A stretch of DNA of 64,000 bases from NCBI GenBank assembly GCA_016744295.1, contig JADGEQ010000019.1, positions 1-64,000 on the forward strand, in the 5' to 3' direction. This document shows positions 7,597 to 16,211 of this stretch, piece after piece (position 1 is the stretch's first letter; the number at the start of each line of letters is the position of its first letter). Made by a program: the position numbers and the translations under genes. The DNA comes from Desulfobacteraceae bacterium (GTDB taxonomy: Bacteria; Desulfobacterota; Desulfobacteria; Desulfobacterales; Desulfobacteraceae). Under the pieces are notes generated by a model. That model worked only from the letters and a program-made list of their open reading frames with translations, did no database searches and had not been told where the DNA came from.

Positions 7597-8940
7597 TCAG
7601 TCGATACGCACATTCTGACTCCTAAGAATCTTCTGTACCTTTGTGATATCAACCCTGGGGCAAGCAATATCCTCTTTGACGGAAACAGCCGCAGATACGC
7701 CGGCTGCCTGACCACTGACACAACAGCACATCATTTGACGGGTTGCTGCAAAGGCAATTTTATCGGCAGATATGCATCGCCCGGCCACCAAAAGGTTTTC
7801 TACTTTCTGGGGCAGGAGAGCCCGGAAGGGCAACTGGAAATAGCGTCCTGTGGTGGGCATGGTAACAACCCCATAGGCATCCAGAAACTCGGGAACAATG
7901 CCAACAGCGTCCGCAAATCGGGCCTGGGATTTGACGTCATTTTCCGTGATAACATATTCGCCGATGATCTCCCTGGATTCCCGGATGCCCACGGAAGAAT
8001 TAAAGGTTCGCAAACGTGCATTTTCAAATCCGGGTGTATACTTTTTAAGGGCTGCAATGGCCCAGACAACTTCCTGACGACCCATCATTTCGGCCTGGGT
8101 CAGATCCATAACATCTGTGCCATCCACGTTTAAAACATGGGCAACATTGATATTCATGGCCTCTCCGGCATCGGTCAATGTGTCCCAATAACCAATGATG
8201 GGCGTACCAGCGGGAATTTCTCCTGCTGCTGTGGCCTTTTCAAAGGGTTCGGAGATAAAGGTGGAGAACATGCTGTCCTCCTTGCCGGTGGTTTCAAGGG
8301 CCCAGTCTCCCAGGGTAGAAGGGTTGCCCTTAATATATGAAAGAAAGGCACCCACATCAACGCCGCTGCAGCCAAAGCTGGTGGTGCTGCCCATCATGGA
8401 TTCCTTGGGCTCCTTGCGAAAGGGAGCGCCAGCCCGAAAGGCGATATCAGCATCTCCGGTGGCATCAATAATACGGTGGGCCAGGATCGCCTGACGGCCG
8501 GACTTGCTTTCGGTAATAACACCTGTGATGGTTTCTCCTTCCATGATGACATCGGTAACCATACAATGCAGCAAGGGGGTGACACCGGCTTCCGCAATAA
8601 GTACATCCGCCACATATTTAAACATATCTGTATCCAGAAGTTCGCCGTCGCCCTCGGGGTCCTTGTGGCTTGCATCCATATTTTTTGCCCGGCTTTCAAA
8701 CTCCACCCCGATACCGCCGGCATCAATGGTTTTTTTTCGGCGATACCAGGCAATGGTGCCCACCATGGCCTGGGTAATGTTGCCGCCAAAGCAGCCGAAA
8801 CGTTCAACCAACATGGTAGCAGCACCGGTTCTGGCCGAAGCAAGGGCAGCGGAAAGACCTGCGGGACCACTGCCGATGACCAGCACTTCGGTATGGGCCA
8901 TCACCGGTATCGTTTTGGATGATTCTTCATAATATTTCAT
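7597..8940 (-). CDS. FAD-dependent oxidoreductase (FAD_oxidored family), copy 2
   Basis: A 447-residue flavoprotein with the N-terminal dinucleotide fold VIGSGPAGLSAALA and an acidic end of strand 2 (LVERFG). It is followed by the family signature CFGGNITQ and AGGIGVEFE. A second nucleotide-contact region, RIIDATGDADIA, lies near residue 160. Near the C-terminus LLVAGRCISADKIA precedes a CCC cluster and GQAAGVSAA. These features place it in the PF12831-type FAD oxidoreductases, which oxidise small substrates or sit in heterodisulfide-reductase-like assemblies. It is closely related to the next gene upstream (same motifs in register), so the two arose by tandem duplication. Its substrate is unknown. 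It lies in an operon with a class V aminotransferase and GntR regulator, suggesting catabolism of an amine or amino acid. Confidence 0.85.
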   Translation of the reverse strand: MKYYEESSKTIPVMAHTEVLVIGSGPAGLSAALASARTGAATMLVERFGCFGGNITQAMVGTIAWYRRKKTIDAGGIGVEFESRAKNMDASHKDPEGDGELLDTDMFKYVADVLIAEAGVTPLLHCMVTDVIMEGETITGVITESKSGRQAILAHRIIDATGDADIAFRAGAPFRKEPKESMMGSTTSFGCSGVDVGAFLSYIKGNPSTLGDWALETTGKEDSMFSTFISEPFEKATAAGEIPAGTPIIGYWDTLTDAGEAMNINVAHVLNVDGTDVMDLTQAEMMGRQEVVWAIAALKKYTPGFENARLRTFNSSVGIRESREIIGEYVITENDVKSQARFADAVGIVPEFLDAYGVVTMPTTGRYFQLPFRALLPQKVENLLVAGRCISADKIAFAATRQMMCCCVSGQAAGVSAAVSVKEDIACPRVDITKVQKILRSQNVRID

Positions 8941-9018
8941 CTGATAATTACCTCACAAATTGTCATCTGCTTAGGACCGCAACGTTTATTTCATTTGCGG
9001 TCCTTATTTGTTGTTCAC

Positions 9019-10359
9019 CTATTCAATTCTGACACCCTGTTTTTTTAATGCCTTCTGAACCCGTGACATGTTTACCTGCCGACAGGTGACCTTGTCTTTG
9101 ACAGAGACGGCAGCGGCAACGCCTGCACCCTGTCCCGTTACAGTACAGCACATCATTTGCCGGATAGCGGCATGGGTGGCCTTGTCTCCGGCGACACAGC
9201 GTCCGGCTACCAGAAGATTCTCCACCTTTTGGGGAAGTATAATCCCATAGGGAACATGAAAGTACCTGCCTGTACTGGGCATGATGGCAACATTATTCCC
9301 GTCCAAAAATTCCGGGTTGATACCGATGGAATCTTTAAACCGGGCCTGGTTCAACACATCCTGTTCTGTTAGATTGTACCCACCCATTATCTTTCTTGAC
9401 TCACGGGTTCCCAGGGATGCCCCCATTGTCCTCAGACGCGCTTTTTCAAATCCCGGGGTATATTTTTTCAAGGCCTGAATGGCCCACATCACATGCTTTC
9501 TTCCCTCAATTTCAGCCTTTGTCAGATCCCAGACATCGGTACAATCGTAGCCGGGCATATGAACCGCATTGAGACTTCTTACTTCTCCTGCATCGGTAAA
9601 ATCGTTCCAATAGCTGGCAAGATGGGCATCCTTTGGAATCTCTCCCTTCTCCTTTGCCTTTAGGAAGGGCGCCACCAGGTAGGTGCTGAACTCCTCTGCC
9701 TCTTTTTCACCCGATTTCTGGCCCCAGTCAGCGATTGAGGTTTTTCGGGTGAGGATATAATCAAGGAAGGTTTGAATGTTGACCCCGCTGCAGCCAAAAT
9801 TAACCGTCACCGGCTCCAGGGTATCCTTTGGATCGATCCTATAGGGGGCACCGGCAAAATTTACAATATCTGCATCCCCGGTGGCATCAATCACCCGCTT
9901 GGCCAAAATGGCCTGGCGGCCGGACTTGCTCTCTGTGACAACCCCCTTGATCCTGTTGCCCTCCATGATCGCATCAACGGTGGCGCAATGCAGCACCGGC
10001 AGAATACCCGCCTTTGTCACCATGGTATCGGCAACATACTTGAACATGTCCGTATCAATAACCTCATAAAGAAAGATGCTCAAACTTGCCCCCATCCGCT
10101 TGGACATCTGCTCAAACTCACAACCGATACCGCCGGCATCCACCACCCGATCATTGGATCTATACCAGGCAAGGGTGCCAACCATGGACTGGGTAATATT
10201 TCCCCCAAAACAGCCATAGCGTTCTACCAACATCGTGTCCACACCTTCACGGGCGCATGCAATGGCGGCAGACAGGCCACCGGGACCGCTGCCAATAACA
10301 AGAACATCGGTCTTTGCCATTACGGGTATGGTTTTTGCCGGAACTTCAACCGTTTTCAT
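9019..10359 (-). CDS. FAD-dependent oxidoreductase (FAD_oxidored family), copy 1
   Basis: A 446-residue paralogue of the adjacent downstream gene. It has the FAD-binding GSGPGGLSAAIA, LVERYGCFGGNITQ, AGGIGCEFE, RVIDATGDADIV and LLVAGRCVAGDKA motifs in the same order. The C-terminal CC pair and GQGAGVAAA are also kept. A GTG six bases further upstream (10365) is possible, but GGGAGAG is ideally spaced for the ATG at 10359. It lies 66 bases downstream of the aminotransferase and 78 bases upstream of its paralogue, so one transcript is likely. Divergence between the copies in the substrate half (residues 170-300) suggests different substrates or a heterodimer. The reaction is not known. Confidence 0.85.
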   Translation of the reverse strand: MKTVEVPAKTIPVMAKTDVLVIGSGPGGLSAAIACAREGVDTMLVERYGCFGGNITQSMVGTLAWYRSNDRVVDAGGIGCEFEQMSKRMGASLSIFLYEVIDTDMFKYVADTMVTKAGILPVLHCATVDAIMEGNRIKGVVTESKSGRQAILAKRVIDATGDADIVNFAGAPYRIDPKDTLEPVTVNFGCSGVNIQTFLDYILTRKTSIADWGQKSGEKEAEEFSTYLVAPFLKAKEKGEIPKDAHLASYWNDFTDAGEVRSLNAVHMPGYDCTDVWDLTKAEIEGRKHVMWAIQALKKYTPGFEKARLRTMGASLGTRESRKIMGGYNLTEQDVLNQARFKDSIGINPEFLDGNNVAIMPSTGRYFHVPYGIILPQKVENLLVAGRCVAGDKATHAAIRQMMCCTVTGQGAGVAAAVSVKDKVTCRQVNMSRVQKALKKQGVRIE

Positions 10360-10425
10360 GATCACCTCTCCCTGGTTTGCCGTTTACTTGTCCTAATTAC
10401 TTGTCCTAGCTAATTATCTTGTTAC

Positions 10426-11538
10426 TTATTTTAGAACCTTCTTCAGGGCACAGGTCAGCCTCTCAACATTTTCAATCCGTGCGGTATGGCCCATGAGACC
10501 GATGCGCCAGATTTTCCCGGCAAGGGGACCCAGACCGGCGCCAATCTCAATTTTGTATTCATTGAGAAGTTGTTTTCGAACCCTAGCCTCATCAACACCT
10601 TCGGGTATGATGACCGCATTCAGCATGGGCAGACGATAATCCGGATCCACCAGCATTTTTATCCCCAAAGAATCAAGGGAAGAAACCAGGGCTCTATGGG
10701 TGTCAAGATGACGGTCAAAAACAGTTTCCAACCCTTCCGCCATGAGGTTGTACAATGCCTGGTATAATCCGTAGAGCATATTGATGGGGGCTGTGTGGTG
10801 GTAAGCCCGTTGACTGCCTTCCCAGTAATTGATGATCATGGTCAAATCCAGATACCAGTTGGGCACCTTTGTTTTCCGTGCTTTTATTTTATCCACGGCA
10901 GCAGCTGAAAAACTCACAGGTGCAAGTCCCGGAGGGCAGGAAAGGCATTTTTGGGTACCACTGAACATGGCATCCACCTTCCATTCGTCGGTTTTTACGG
11001 GGATACCCCCAAGGCTGGTAACGGCATCCACAAGGAAAAGAGACTCTTTTTCCCCGAGTAATTCTGAAATTTCTTCAACAGGGTTGCATACCCCCGTTGA
11101 GGTTTCAGCATGAACAATGGCAACGATGGCATATTCTTTTTTTCCCAGTTGTTCTTTTACCTGTTCCGGGATTACACAAGTGCCCCATTCAAACTCAAGG
11201 GTATCCACCTGGGCCCCAAGACGCCGGGCAAGGTCTTCCATCCGTTTTCCAAAAACACCGTTTATCAGAATGAGAACCTTATCCCCGGGTTCGATAAGAT
11301 TGACCAGACAGGTTTCCATTCCCGAGGAACCGGTGCCGGACATGGGAATGGTTAAGGTGTTTTTTGTTTGCATCACCCCCTGGAGTAGACTTTTAATTTT
11401 ATCCATGATTCCGATAAATTGCGGATCAAGGTGACCTATGGTCGGTTTTGAAAGGGCTGTATACACCTGGGGGGGAACACAGGAAGGTCCAGGTCCCATG
11501 AGCAAAATTTCTTCCAATGCATCCAATTGATTGTTCAT
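10426..11538 (-). CDS. Class V aminotransferase (alanine/serine-glyoxylate type)
   Basis: A 370-residue PLP enzyme of the alanine-glyoxylate / serine-pyruvate aminotransferase group. It shows the N-terminal MGPGPSCVP signature (residues 14-22), GTGSSGMET (68-76), HAETSTGV (143-150) and VDAVTSLGG (170-178). The PLP lysine is Lys197 in SGTQKCLSCPPG, and the C-terminal part has IGAGLGPLAGKIWRIGLMGH. Enzymes of this group move the amino group of serine, alanine, ureidoglycine or related amines to glyoxylate or pyruvate. Its start codon overlaps the stop of the GntR regulator by 4 bases, and two FAD oxidoreductases follow. This indicates a regulated catabolic operon in which deamination feeds an oxidation step. 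The precise amino donor is not evident. Confidence 0.88.
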   Translation of the reverse strand: MNNQLDALEEILLMGPGPSCVPPQVYTALSKPTIGHLDPQFIGIMDKIKSLLQGVMQTKNTLTIPMSGTGSSGMETCLVNLIEPGDKVLILINGVFGKRMEDLARRLGAQVDTLEFEWGTCVIPEQVKEQLGKKEYAIVAIVHAETSTGVCNPVEEISELLGEKESLFLVDAVTSLGGIPVKTDEWKVDAMFSGTQKCLSCPPGLAPVSFSAAAVDKIKARKTKVPNWYLDLTMIINYWEGSQRAYHHTAPINMLYGLYQALYNLMAEGLETVFDRHLDTHRALVSSLDSLGIKMLVDPDYRLPMLNAVIIPEGVDEARVRKQLLNEYKIEIGAGLGPLAGKIWRIGLMGHTARIENVERLTCALKKVLK

Positions 11539-12257
11539 TTTTTATCTCCTTCAATGGGAATATTTTTTTGTATAAAAGAGGCACAGATGCCGGCATGGTC
11601 CTTTGCCAGTTTTCGTGCCCTTTCAACATCCCGGTTAATAATAGCCTCAAGTATTGGCTGGTGTCTGTCCATGGCTTCTTTTGGGTCTTCAATACTTCTG
11701 GCGTACTGCACAAGAAATGAACGGATTTGCTGATAGAGGGCACGGTACATGACAATAATAAACTGGTTGTCCGCCATGACAACCAAGGCCAAATGAAAAT
11801 CATAATCCCGTTCTGCAAAGCGCTCAGGGTTGTTCAGTATTTTTTCATCATAATCCAGCAGTTTCCTGAGTAATTTAATATCTTCCTCACTATGAAACTC
11901 AGCCACCCGGGCAACCACATCTGATTCAATCAGGTTTCTGGCCTCGACCAGGTCCTGCATCCGCCTGGCATCATAATGGGGAAAAAGTGGAATTAACACG
12001 TTCTCAAGGGCAGAAATACTGATTGCTTCCGCAACAAAAGCCCCCTTGCCATGATAAACTCTGATGATTCCGAGAGCTGCCAGTCTTGCCAAAGATTCCC
12101 TGAGGGTCAGACGACTGACACCATACTCCTGGAGCATAAATTGTTCGCTGGGCAGTTGGTCTCCAGGACCAAATTCACCTGTCCGAATGCGTTCCTTCAA
12201 ACTTTCAACAATCGCCTCTGTGGCGCTTATTCTGAGAAGGGGAAGTGCCATATTCAC
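11535..12257 (-). CDS. GntR-family regulator, FadR subfamily
   Basis: A 240-residue transcription factor. The winged helix occupies residues 10-75 (GDQLPSEQFMLQEYGVSRLTLRESLARLAALGIIRVYHGKG split across helices 2-3 and the wing). The C-terminal all-helical FCD domain, which binds the effector and often a metal, covers residues 90-225. Ligand-like residues appear in NLIESDVVARVAEFH, DYDFHLALV and DRHQPILEAI. It is the first gene of the aminotransferase/FAD operon and overlaps the aminotransferase by 4 bases. A perfect 13-base palindrome, CTCATCTGATGAG, lies 41 bases upstream of its start. A near-identical copy precedes the MFS gene, so it probably autoregulates and controls the transporter. 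Confidence 0.88.
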   Translation of the reverse strand: MNMALPLLRISATEAIVESLKERIRTGEFGPGDQLPSEQFMLQEYGVSRLTLRESLARLAALGIIRVYHGKGAFVAEAISISALENVLIPLFPHYDARRMQDLVEARNLIESDVVARVAEFHSEEDIKLLRKLLDYDEKILNNPERFAERDYDFHLALVVMADNQFIIVMYRALYQQIRSFLVQYARSIEDPKEAMDRHQPILEAIINRDVERARKLAKDHAGICASFIQKNIPIEGDKK

Positions 12258-12297
12258 CTCAATTAAACATTAAAATTATAACACCGGACTCATACAA

Positions 12298-12310
12298 CTC
12301 ATCTGATGAG
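12298..12310. promoter_or_regulatory. Palindromic operator, probably for the GntR regulator (site 1)
   Basis: CTCATCTGATGAG is a perfect palindrome around one central base. It lies between the end of the MFS gene and the start of the GntR gene, in its promoter region. A second copy lies at 13117-13129. Confidence 0.65.
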
Positions 12311-12321
12311 GTAGTCAAGGG

Positions 12322-13053
12322 CTAGTTTGCTTCTTGTACACCAACCTCTAATTCGATGTTAGAGACAGGGGAAATGACAACAGTCTTTTTTTGAGAAACA
12401 AAGCATATGAACCAAAAAATTGCCGTCACCACAAGTCCTGCCGGCAGGATTGTCACACAGGCAGTCAATATATCTGTTTTATCAGCCCACCAGCCCACAA
12501 TGGCCGGAGAGAGGGCATCTCCGAAAAGATGAATCGCCAGCACAGAAAAACCCATCCCCACGGACCGCTGATCGAATTTGACCGAATCCAGCAGAATCAG
12601 AGTGATGGGGGTGGTGTTGAGAAAAAGGAAGGTTTCCGCCACAAGAAGCCAGACAAAGAGGGATGTTTCGCCTTCTGCGAAGAGGGCCAGAATCAAAAAA
12701 GGAATTGAAAGGAGGGCTGATACGGCACAAACAAGGGTGGCTGCCCTGTGGGTACGCTTGCCTAATAGATCGGTGATAATTGCACCAAGCCCCGTGGCCA
12801 GGATGCCGGTAATGATCATGGCCCCGCCCAGAATCCTGGGCCGTTTATACTTATCCCCAAGCAGACCGGCCAGGGGACAGGCAATGATATAAATCAGCCC
12901 GAAAATACTGGCCAGCATTCCCACCTCAAAATTAGTCAAATCAAAATCGCGTTTGATGGCCGGCGCTATCGAGTTAAACAAGTAGCGATCCATGTAGTTA
13001 AACAGATTACAGAGTGTCAGAATTGCCAATCCCCAAAGGGCTGTTTTTTTCAT
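12322..13053 (-). CDS. MFS transporter of the Spinster type with an internal deletion
   Basis: A 243-residue membrane protein starting at the ATG at 13053, with AGGAGAA spaced 5 bases upstream. It begins like a full major facilitator: TM1 with CNLFNYMDRYLFNSIAPAIK, TM2 and the loop GDKYKRPRILGG, then TM3. After TGLGAIITDLLGKRTHRAA it continues with sequence that in relatives lies around TM8 (loop, then four hydrophobic helices). Only about seven membrane segments remain and the protein is near 55-60% of the usual 400-430 residues. The frame is intact across the junction, so this looks like an in-frame deletion of about TM4-TM7. It may be non-functional. It is the most upstream leftward gene of the cluster, with an operator-like palindrome on each side. 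Confidence 0.7.
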   Translation of the reverse strand: MKKTALWGLAILTLCNLFNYMDRYLFNSIAPAIKRDFDLTNFEVGMLASIFGLIYIIACPLAGLLGDKYKRPRILGGAMIITGILATGLGAIITDLLGKRTHRAATLVCAVSALLSIPFLILALFAEGETSLFVWLLVAETFLFLNTTPITLILLDSVKFDQRSVGMGFSVLAIHLFGDALSPAIVGWWADKTDILTACVTILPAGLVVTAIFWFICFVSQKKTVVISPVSNIELEVGVQEAN

Positions 13054-13116
13054 GTATTCTCCTAACTTAGAATGATCATATGCGCATCTTGTCACATTGG
13101 TCATCTTGTTATTGCA

Positions 13117-13129
13117 CTCATCTGATGAA
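13117..13129. promoter_or_regulatory. Palindromic operator, probably for the GntR regulator (site 2)
   Basis: CTCATCTGATGAA matches site 1 at 12 of 13 positions and lies 64 bases upstream of the MFS start. Two such sites flanking the transporter and regulator suggest one small regulon. Confidence 0.6.
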
Positions 13130-13271
13130 TATGTCAATTACTAAATTTATTTCCAAAAATCAGTGTATTAATTCCCAATGCATTGAACCTTCCGCAAATC
13201 CATCCTTTACTAGTTATAGATTATCTGCTAAGGAAACTGGATTACAATTTAACGCTAAATAAGATCCGAAT

Positions 13272-14744
13272 ATGGAAAAGTCCCACGACAAATGGCCAAT
13301 CGATCTCATTGAAAAACAAGTCCTGGAACACCCTTGGGCCTTAAAAGCATTTCTCTATATATTGGTCCCTGCCCTTGCCGGATTGAATATTTATTGTCTA
13401 TCCTCTGGTAAATTATTGGCCGGGGGTCTATTAACCCTGGAATTGTCTGGGTTTCTTGTGGTCCTGATCAGTATTCACAATACCCTGCCGGATCACATTA
13501 TGATCCGAATCTTCAGGTATTCATTCAGATCTCAGCTCCTGTTTTTCGCCCTTTATTTACTATATGCCATCGGAATCCTGCAACAGTTTGAGATCTGGGC
13601 CTGGACCTATCTATTTATTTTTCTCCTCTCCCTATGGATGCCCAATCGGGCTGGGACCCTTTTGGCTATTATGTTTAACCTGGTGTTGCTGTTCCTCGTG
13701 TTTTGGCCGGATCCAAAGGTGTTCATGAATAATTCTGAATATCTTATCAGATTTATTTGCTCCCTGGCCATGTTTTCTCTTTTATCCTATTGCGGAGTGA
13801 TGGTTCGCAATGAGTATCTTAAAAATCTATTCCAGGCCCAGTCTGATTTAGAGATCTCCAAACAGGAATACCGAAACCTGAGCCAGCGTCTGCTGGAAGA
13901 AATTGCCCACCGAGATCGCATTGAAAAAAAGCTTCACCATGCCATTAAAATGGAAACCGTGGGAAAAGTGGCTGCCGGGGTGGCCCATGACCTGAATAAT
14001 ATCCTGTCCGGAATTGTGACCTATCCGGATCTGATCCTGGTGGAGATGAAAAAGCACAACCCCCTAAGGGGCCCCATTGAAAGGATAAAAGATTCCGGTA
14101 TCAAGGCAGCCGCCATTGTGGATAATTTACTGACCCTGTCCCGGCGGGGTGTACCCGTGTCAATGACCATGGATCTCAGACAGGTCACAGAAAAATATTT
14201 TCATAGTCCTGAATACAAACGACTCCGTTACACCCATGCCAGGGCGGCTATCAACACCCAATATGAAGACGGTCCCTTACTTATCAAAGGATCTCCCGCC
14301 CATTTGACAAAAACCCTTATGATTCTTGTTTCCAATGCTGTTGAAGCCATGCCCGGCGGCGGGGAGGTCCTTCTCAGGCTCCAGGCCAAAACCCTTGACC
14401 GGCCGGAAGTCCTAAAGATACCGATCCAGGGTCAACCGGAAATACCAAAAGGAAGGTATGTGATGCTCTCAATTAGAGATACCGGAATCGGAATTGAAGC
14501 CCAGGAGATTGAGTCGATCTTTGAGCCATTTTATACAAAAAAAGTCTTGGGAAGGAGCGGAACCGGCCTTAGTATGGCCCTAGTTTTGGGAACAGTCAAC
14601 GACCACAACGGGTTTATACAGGTGGACTCTGTTGTTGAAAAAGGAACCCTTATTTCCATTTTCTTCCCGGCTGCCCCTGGGGACCCTAAACCGTTGAACC
14701 CTAGCATCCCGCAAATCACCAGAAACAGGACCCAAAACCAATGA
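13272..14744 (+). CDS. Membrane sensor histidine kinase
   Basis: A 490-residue sensor kinase. Residues 25-175 hold about five or six hydrophobic helices with short loops, so sensing is within or near the membrane rather than by a large periplasmic domain. A coiled coil (185-225) leads to the HisKA H-box VGKVAAGVAHDLNNILSG with His239. The ATPase domain follows: N-box NAVEAMPGGGE (about 350), DTGIGI (about 400), and GRSGTGLSMALV (about 430). The HDLNN form of the H-box is typical of NtrB-like, four-helix kinases common in Desulfobacterota. No receiver domain or cognate response regulator is adjacent. Its stop overlaps the start of the next gene by 4 bases (ATGA), which couples it to a nucleotidyltransferase-HD protein. 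Confidence 0.88.
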   Translation: MEKSHDKWPIDLIEKQVLEHPWALKAFLYILVPALAGLNIYCLSSGKLLAGGLLTLELSGFLVVLISIHNTLPDHIMIRIFRYSFRSQLLFFALYLLYAIGILQQFEIWAWTYLFIFLLSLWMPNRAGTLLAIMFNLVLLFLVFWPDPKVFMNNSEYLIRFICSLAMFSLLSYCGVMVRNEYLKNLFQAQSDLEISKQEYRNLSQRLLEEIAHRDRIEKKLHHAIKMETVGKVAAGVAHDLNNILSGIVTYPDLILVEMKKHNPLRGPIERIKDSGIKAAAIVDNLLTLSRRGVPVSMTMDLRQVTEKYFHSPEYKRLRYTHARAAINTQYEDGPLLIKGSPAHLTKTLMILVSNAVEAMPGGGEVLLRLQAKTLDRPEVLKIPIQGQPEIPKGRYVMLSIRDTGIGIEAQEIESIFEPFYTKKVLGRSGTGLSMALVLGTVNDHNGFIQVDSVVEKGTLISIFFPAAPGDPKPLNPSIPQITRNRTQNQ

Positions 14745-15868
14745 TCCCGGGCATGACATTATCCGCTGTGATTTGTTCGGCAGGGCTTTCCTCACGAATG
14801 CACCAATTCAAGCCCCTGCTCAAATTTGGCAAATTTACCATGCTGGAGGTGGTAATCCGTCTGTTTCAAAGCTACGGCATCCAGGATATCCTGGTGGTCA
14901 CGGGCCACAACCATCTTCTTTTGGAACCGATTATTCAAAAGAGCGGTGTCAAATCAGTATTTAACCCTGATTTTAAAACAGGTATGCTGGGTTCCATCCA
15001 AAAAGGTGCGGTAAAGGTAAGTCCTGAAAGCTGCGGGTTTTTCCTGCTGCCCGTGGATATCCCGGCCATCCGGATAAGCACCATCCATACCCTGGTCTCG
15101 GCATTTGAAAAGGATCGGGAAAATATTGTCATTCCAACATTTAATCAAACCCCGGGCCACCCACCCCTGATCCCGGCTCGGCTGATCCCGGAAATCATTG
15201 GCATAAATTCAGATTCAAATCTGGGAGAACTTCTGCTCTCACAAAAAAGACGCATCCACACCTCTGTCCATGACCGGGGCATCCTTCTGGATGCAGACAC
15301 CAAACCCGCCTATGAAACCCTGGCCGAAAAATACCAGCAACTGAACATACCTGACACAGAAGAATGTTGGTCCATCATAGAATCTGTTCTTCCCGGGGAA
15401 ACAGCCCTCCATTCCCACCTGGCAATGGTGGCAACGGTTGCCCTGAAACTCAGCCGGGCCCTTGAAACAAATTCAAACAGCCAAAAACGGATCTGCCTGA
15501 ACAAAGCGCTGATTCAGGCCGCTGCCCTGCTCCATGACATTAAACGAAAAGAAAAGAACCATGCTGATGCCGCAAGTCAATTTCTAAATACCCAGGGATT
15601 TCCCAGGGTAGCAAAAATTGTGGCCGAACACATGACCATTTCCCTGGGTGACCAAATAACAGAAAAGGAAATTGTCTATTTTGCAGACAAGATATGCAAT
15701 GGCGACCAGGTGAAACTGGATTATGCCCAAAGATTTACCGACAAAATCAAAAAACTTCCCAAAGCCAAAAATCAGATTTTGAAACGATATGAAGCAACCC
15801 AAAAAATTCAATCTCTGATTGAAGCCGCAGTAGGCAAACCCCTCCGGTTCATGTTTCAGAATCGTTGA
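14741..15868 (+). CDS. MobA-like nucleotidyltransferase fused to an HD domain
   Basis: A 375-residue two-domain protein. Residues 5-195 form a MobA/MocA-type NTP transferase: SAGLSSRM (13-20), Lys24 in the nucleotide loop, PVDIP (104-108, in place of the usual GDMP) and PGHPPLIP (138-145). Residues 205-370 form an HD domain with HSH (224-226), the metal pair HD (265-266) and H274. Fusions of this kind occur in sulfate reducers near molybdenum-hydroxylase maturation genes, so a role in transferring CMP or a related group to a molybdenum cofactor is a reasonable guess. No hydroxylase lies nearby. The gene overlaps the histidine kinase by 4 bases. Its 3' end overlaps a convergent crotonase fragment by 20 bases. 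Confidence 0.75.
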   Translation: MIPGMTLSAVICSAGLSSRMHQFKPLLKFGKFTMLEVVIRLFQSYGIQDILVVTGHNHLLLEPIIQKSGVKSVFNPDFKTGMLGSIQKGAVKVSPESCGFFLLPVDIPAIRISTIHTLVSAFEKDRENIVIPTFNQTPGHPPLIPARLIPEIIGINSDSNLGELLLSQKRRIHTSVHDRGILLDADTKPAYETLAEKYQQLNIPDTEECWSIIESVLPGETALHSHLAMVATVALKLSRALETNSNSQKRICLNKALIQAAALLHDIKRKEKNHADAASQFLNTQGFPRVAKIVAEHMTISLGDQITEKEIVYFADKICNGDQVKLDYAQRFTDKIKKLPKAKNQILKRYEATQKIQSLIEAAVGKPLRFMFQNR

Positions 15869-16172
15869 TTAAATTTTTAACCATTCCATATGCATTTAGG
15901 GATTCTCCCGAAATCTTTATTGCCATTTTCCTTACGGCATCAAGTGCGGCTCCATCATTCACAACCTGGGTAACCAGCCTCCACTCCAATGCTTTCCCGG
16001 CTGTGATGGGTTCATCAAATGCGACTAATTCAATTGTTCTGGCCATTCCGATCAACCTCGGAAGAGAGTATGTTCCTCCTCTATCAGTGCAAAGACCGTT
16101 TGATGTATAGGCCAGTTTGAGAATGGCAGATTTCTCTATTACACCCCAATTAGTACTGGCGAGGTGTTGCAA
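15849..16172 (-). pseudogene. C-terminal fragment of an enoyl-CoA hydratase (crotonase)
   Basis: The frame encodes the second half of a crotonase. It contains LAYTSNGLCTDRGGTYSLPR, LIGMARTIELV, ALEWRLVTQVV and AYGMVKNLI, which follow the order seen after the oxyanion-hole region in the family. The first ~110 residues with the substrate pocket are absent. The open stretch upstream of LAYTS is not crotonase-like, and the C-terminus is also short. It sits downstream of the leftward PAS-LuxR gene and overlaps the end of the convergent nucleotidyltransferase gene. Together with remnants near 17.8 and 19.6 kb it suggests that a CoA-thioester pathway once lay here. Confidence 0.7.
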
Positions 16173-16211
16173 AAAATAGGCGGTGAATTTGGGGTATAGA
16201 AGCTAGGCCGT

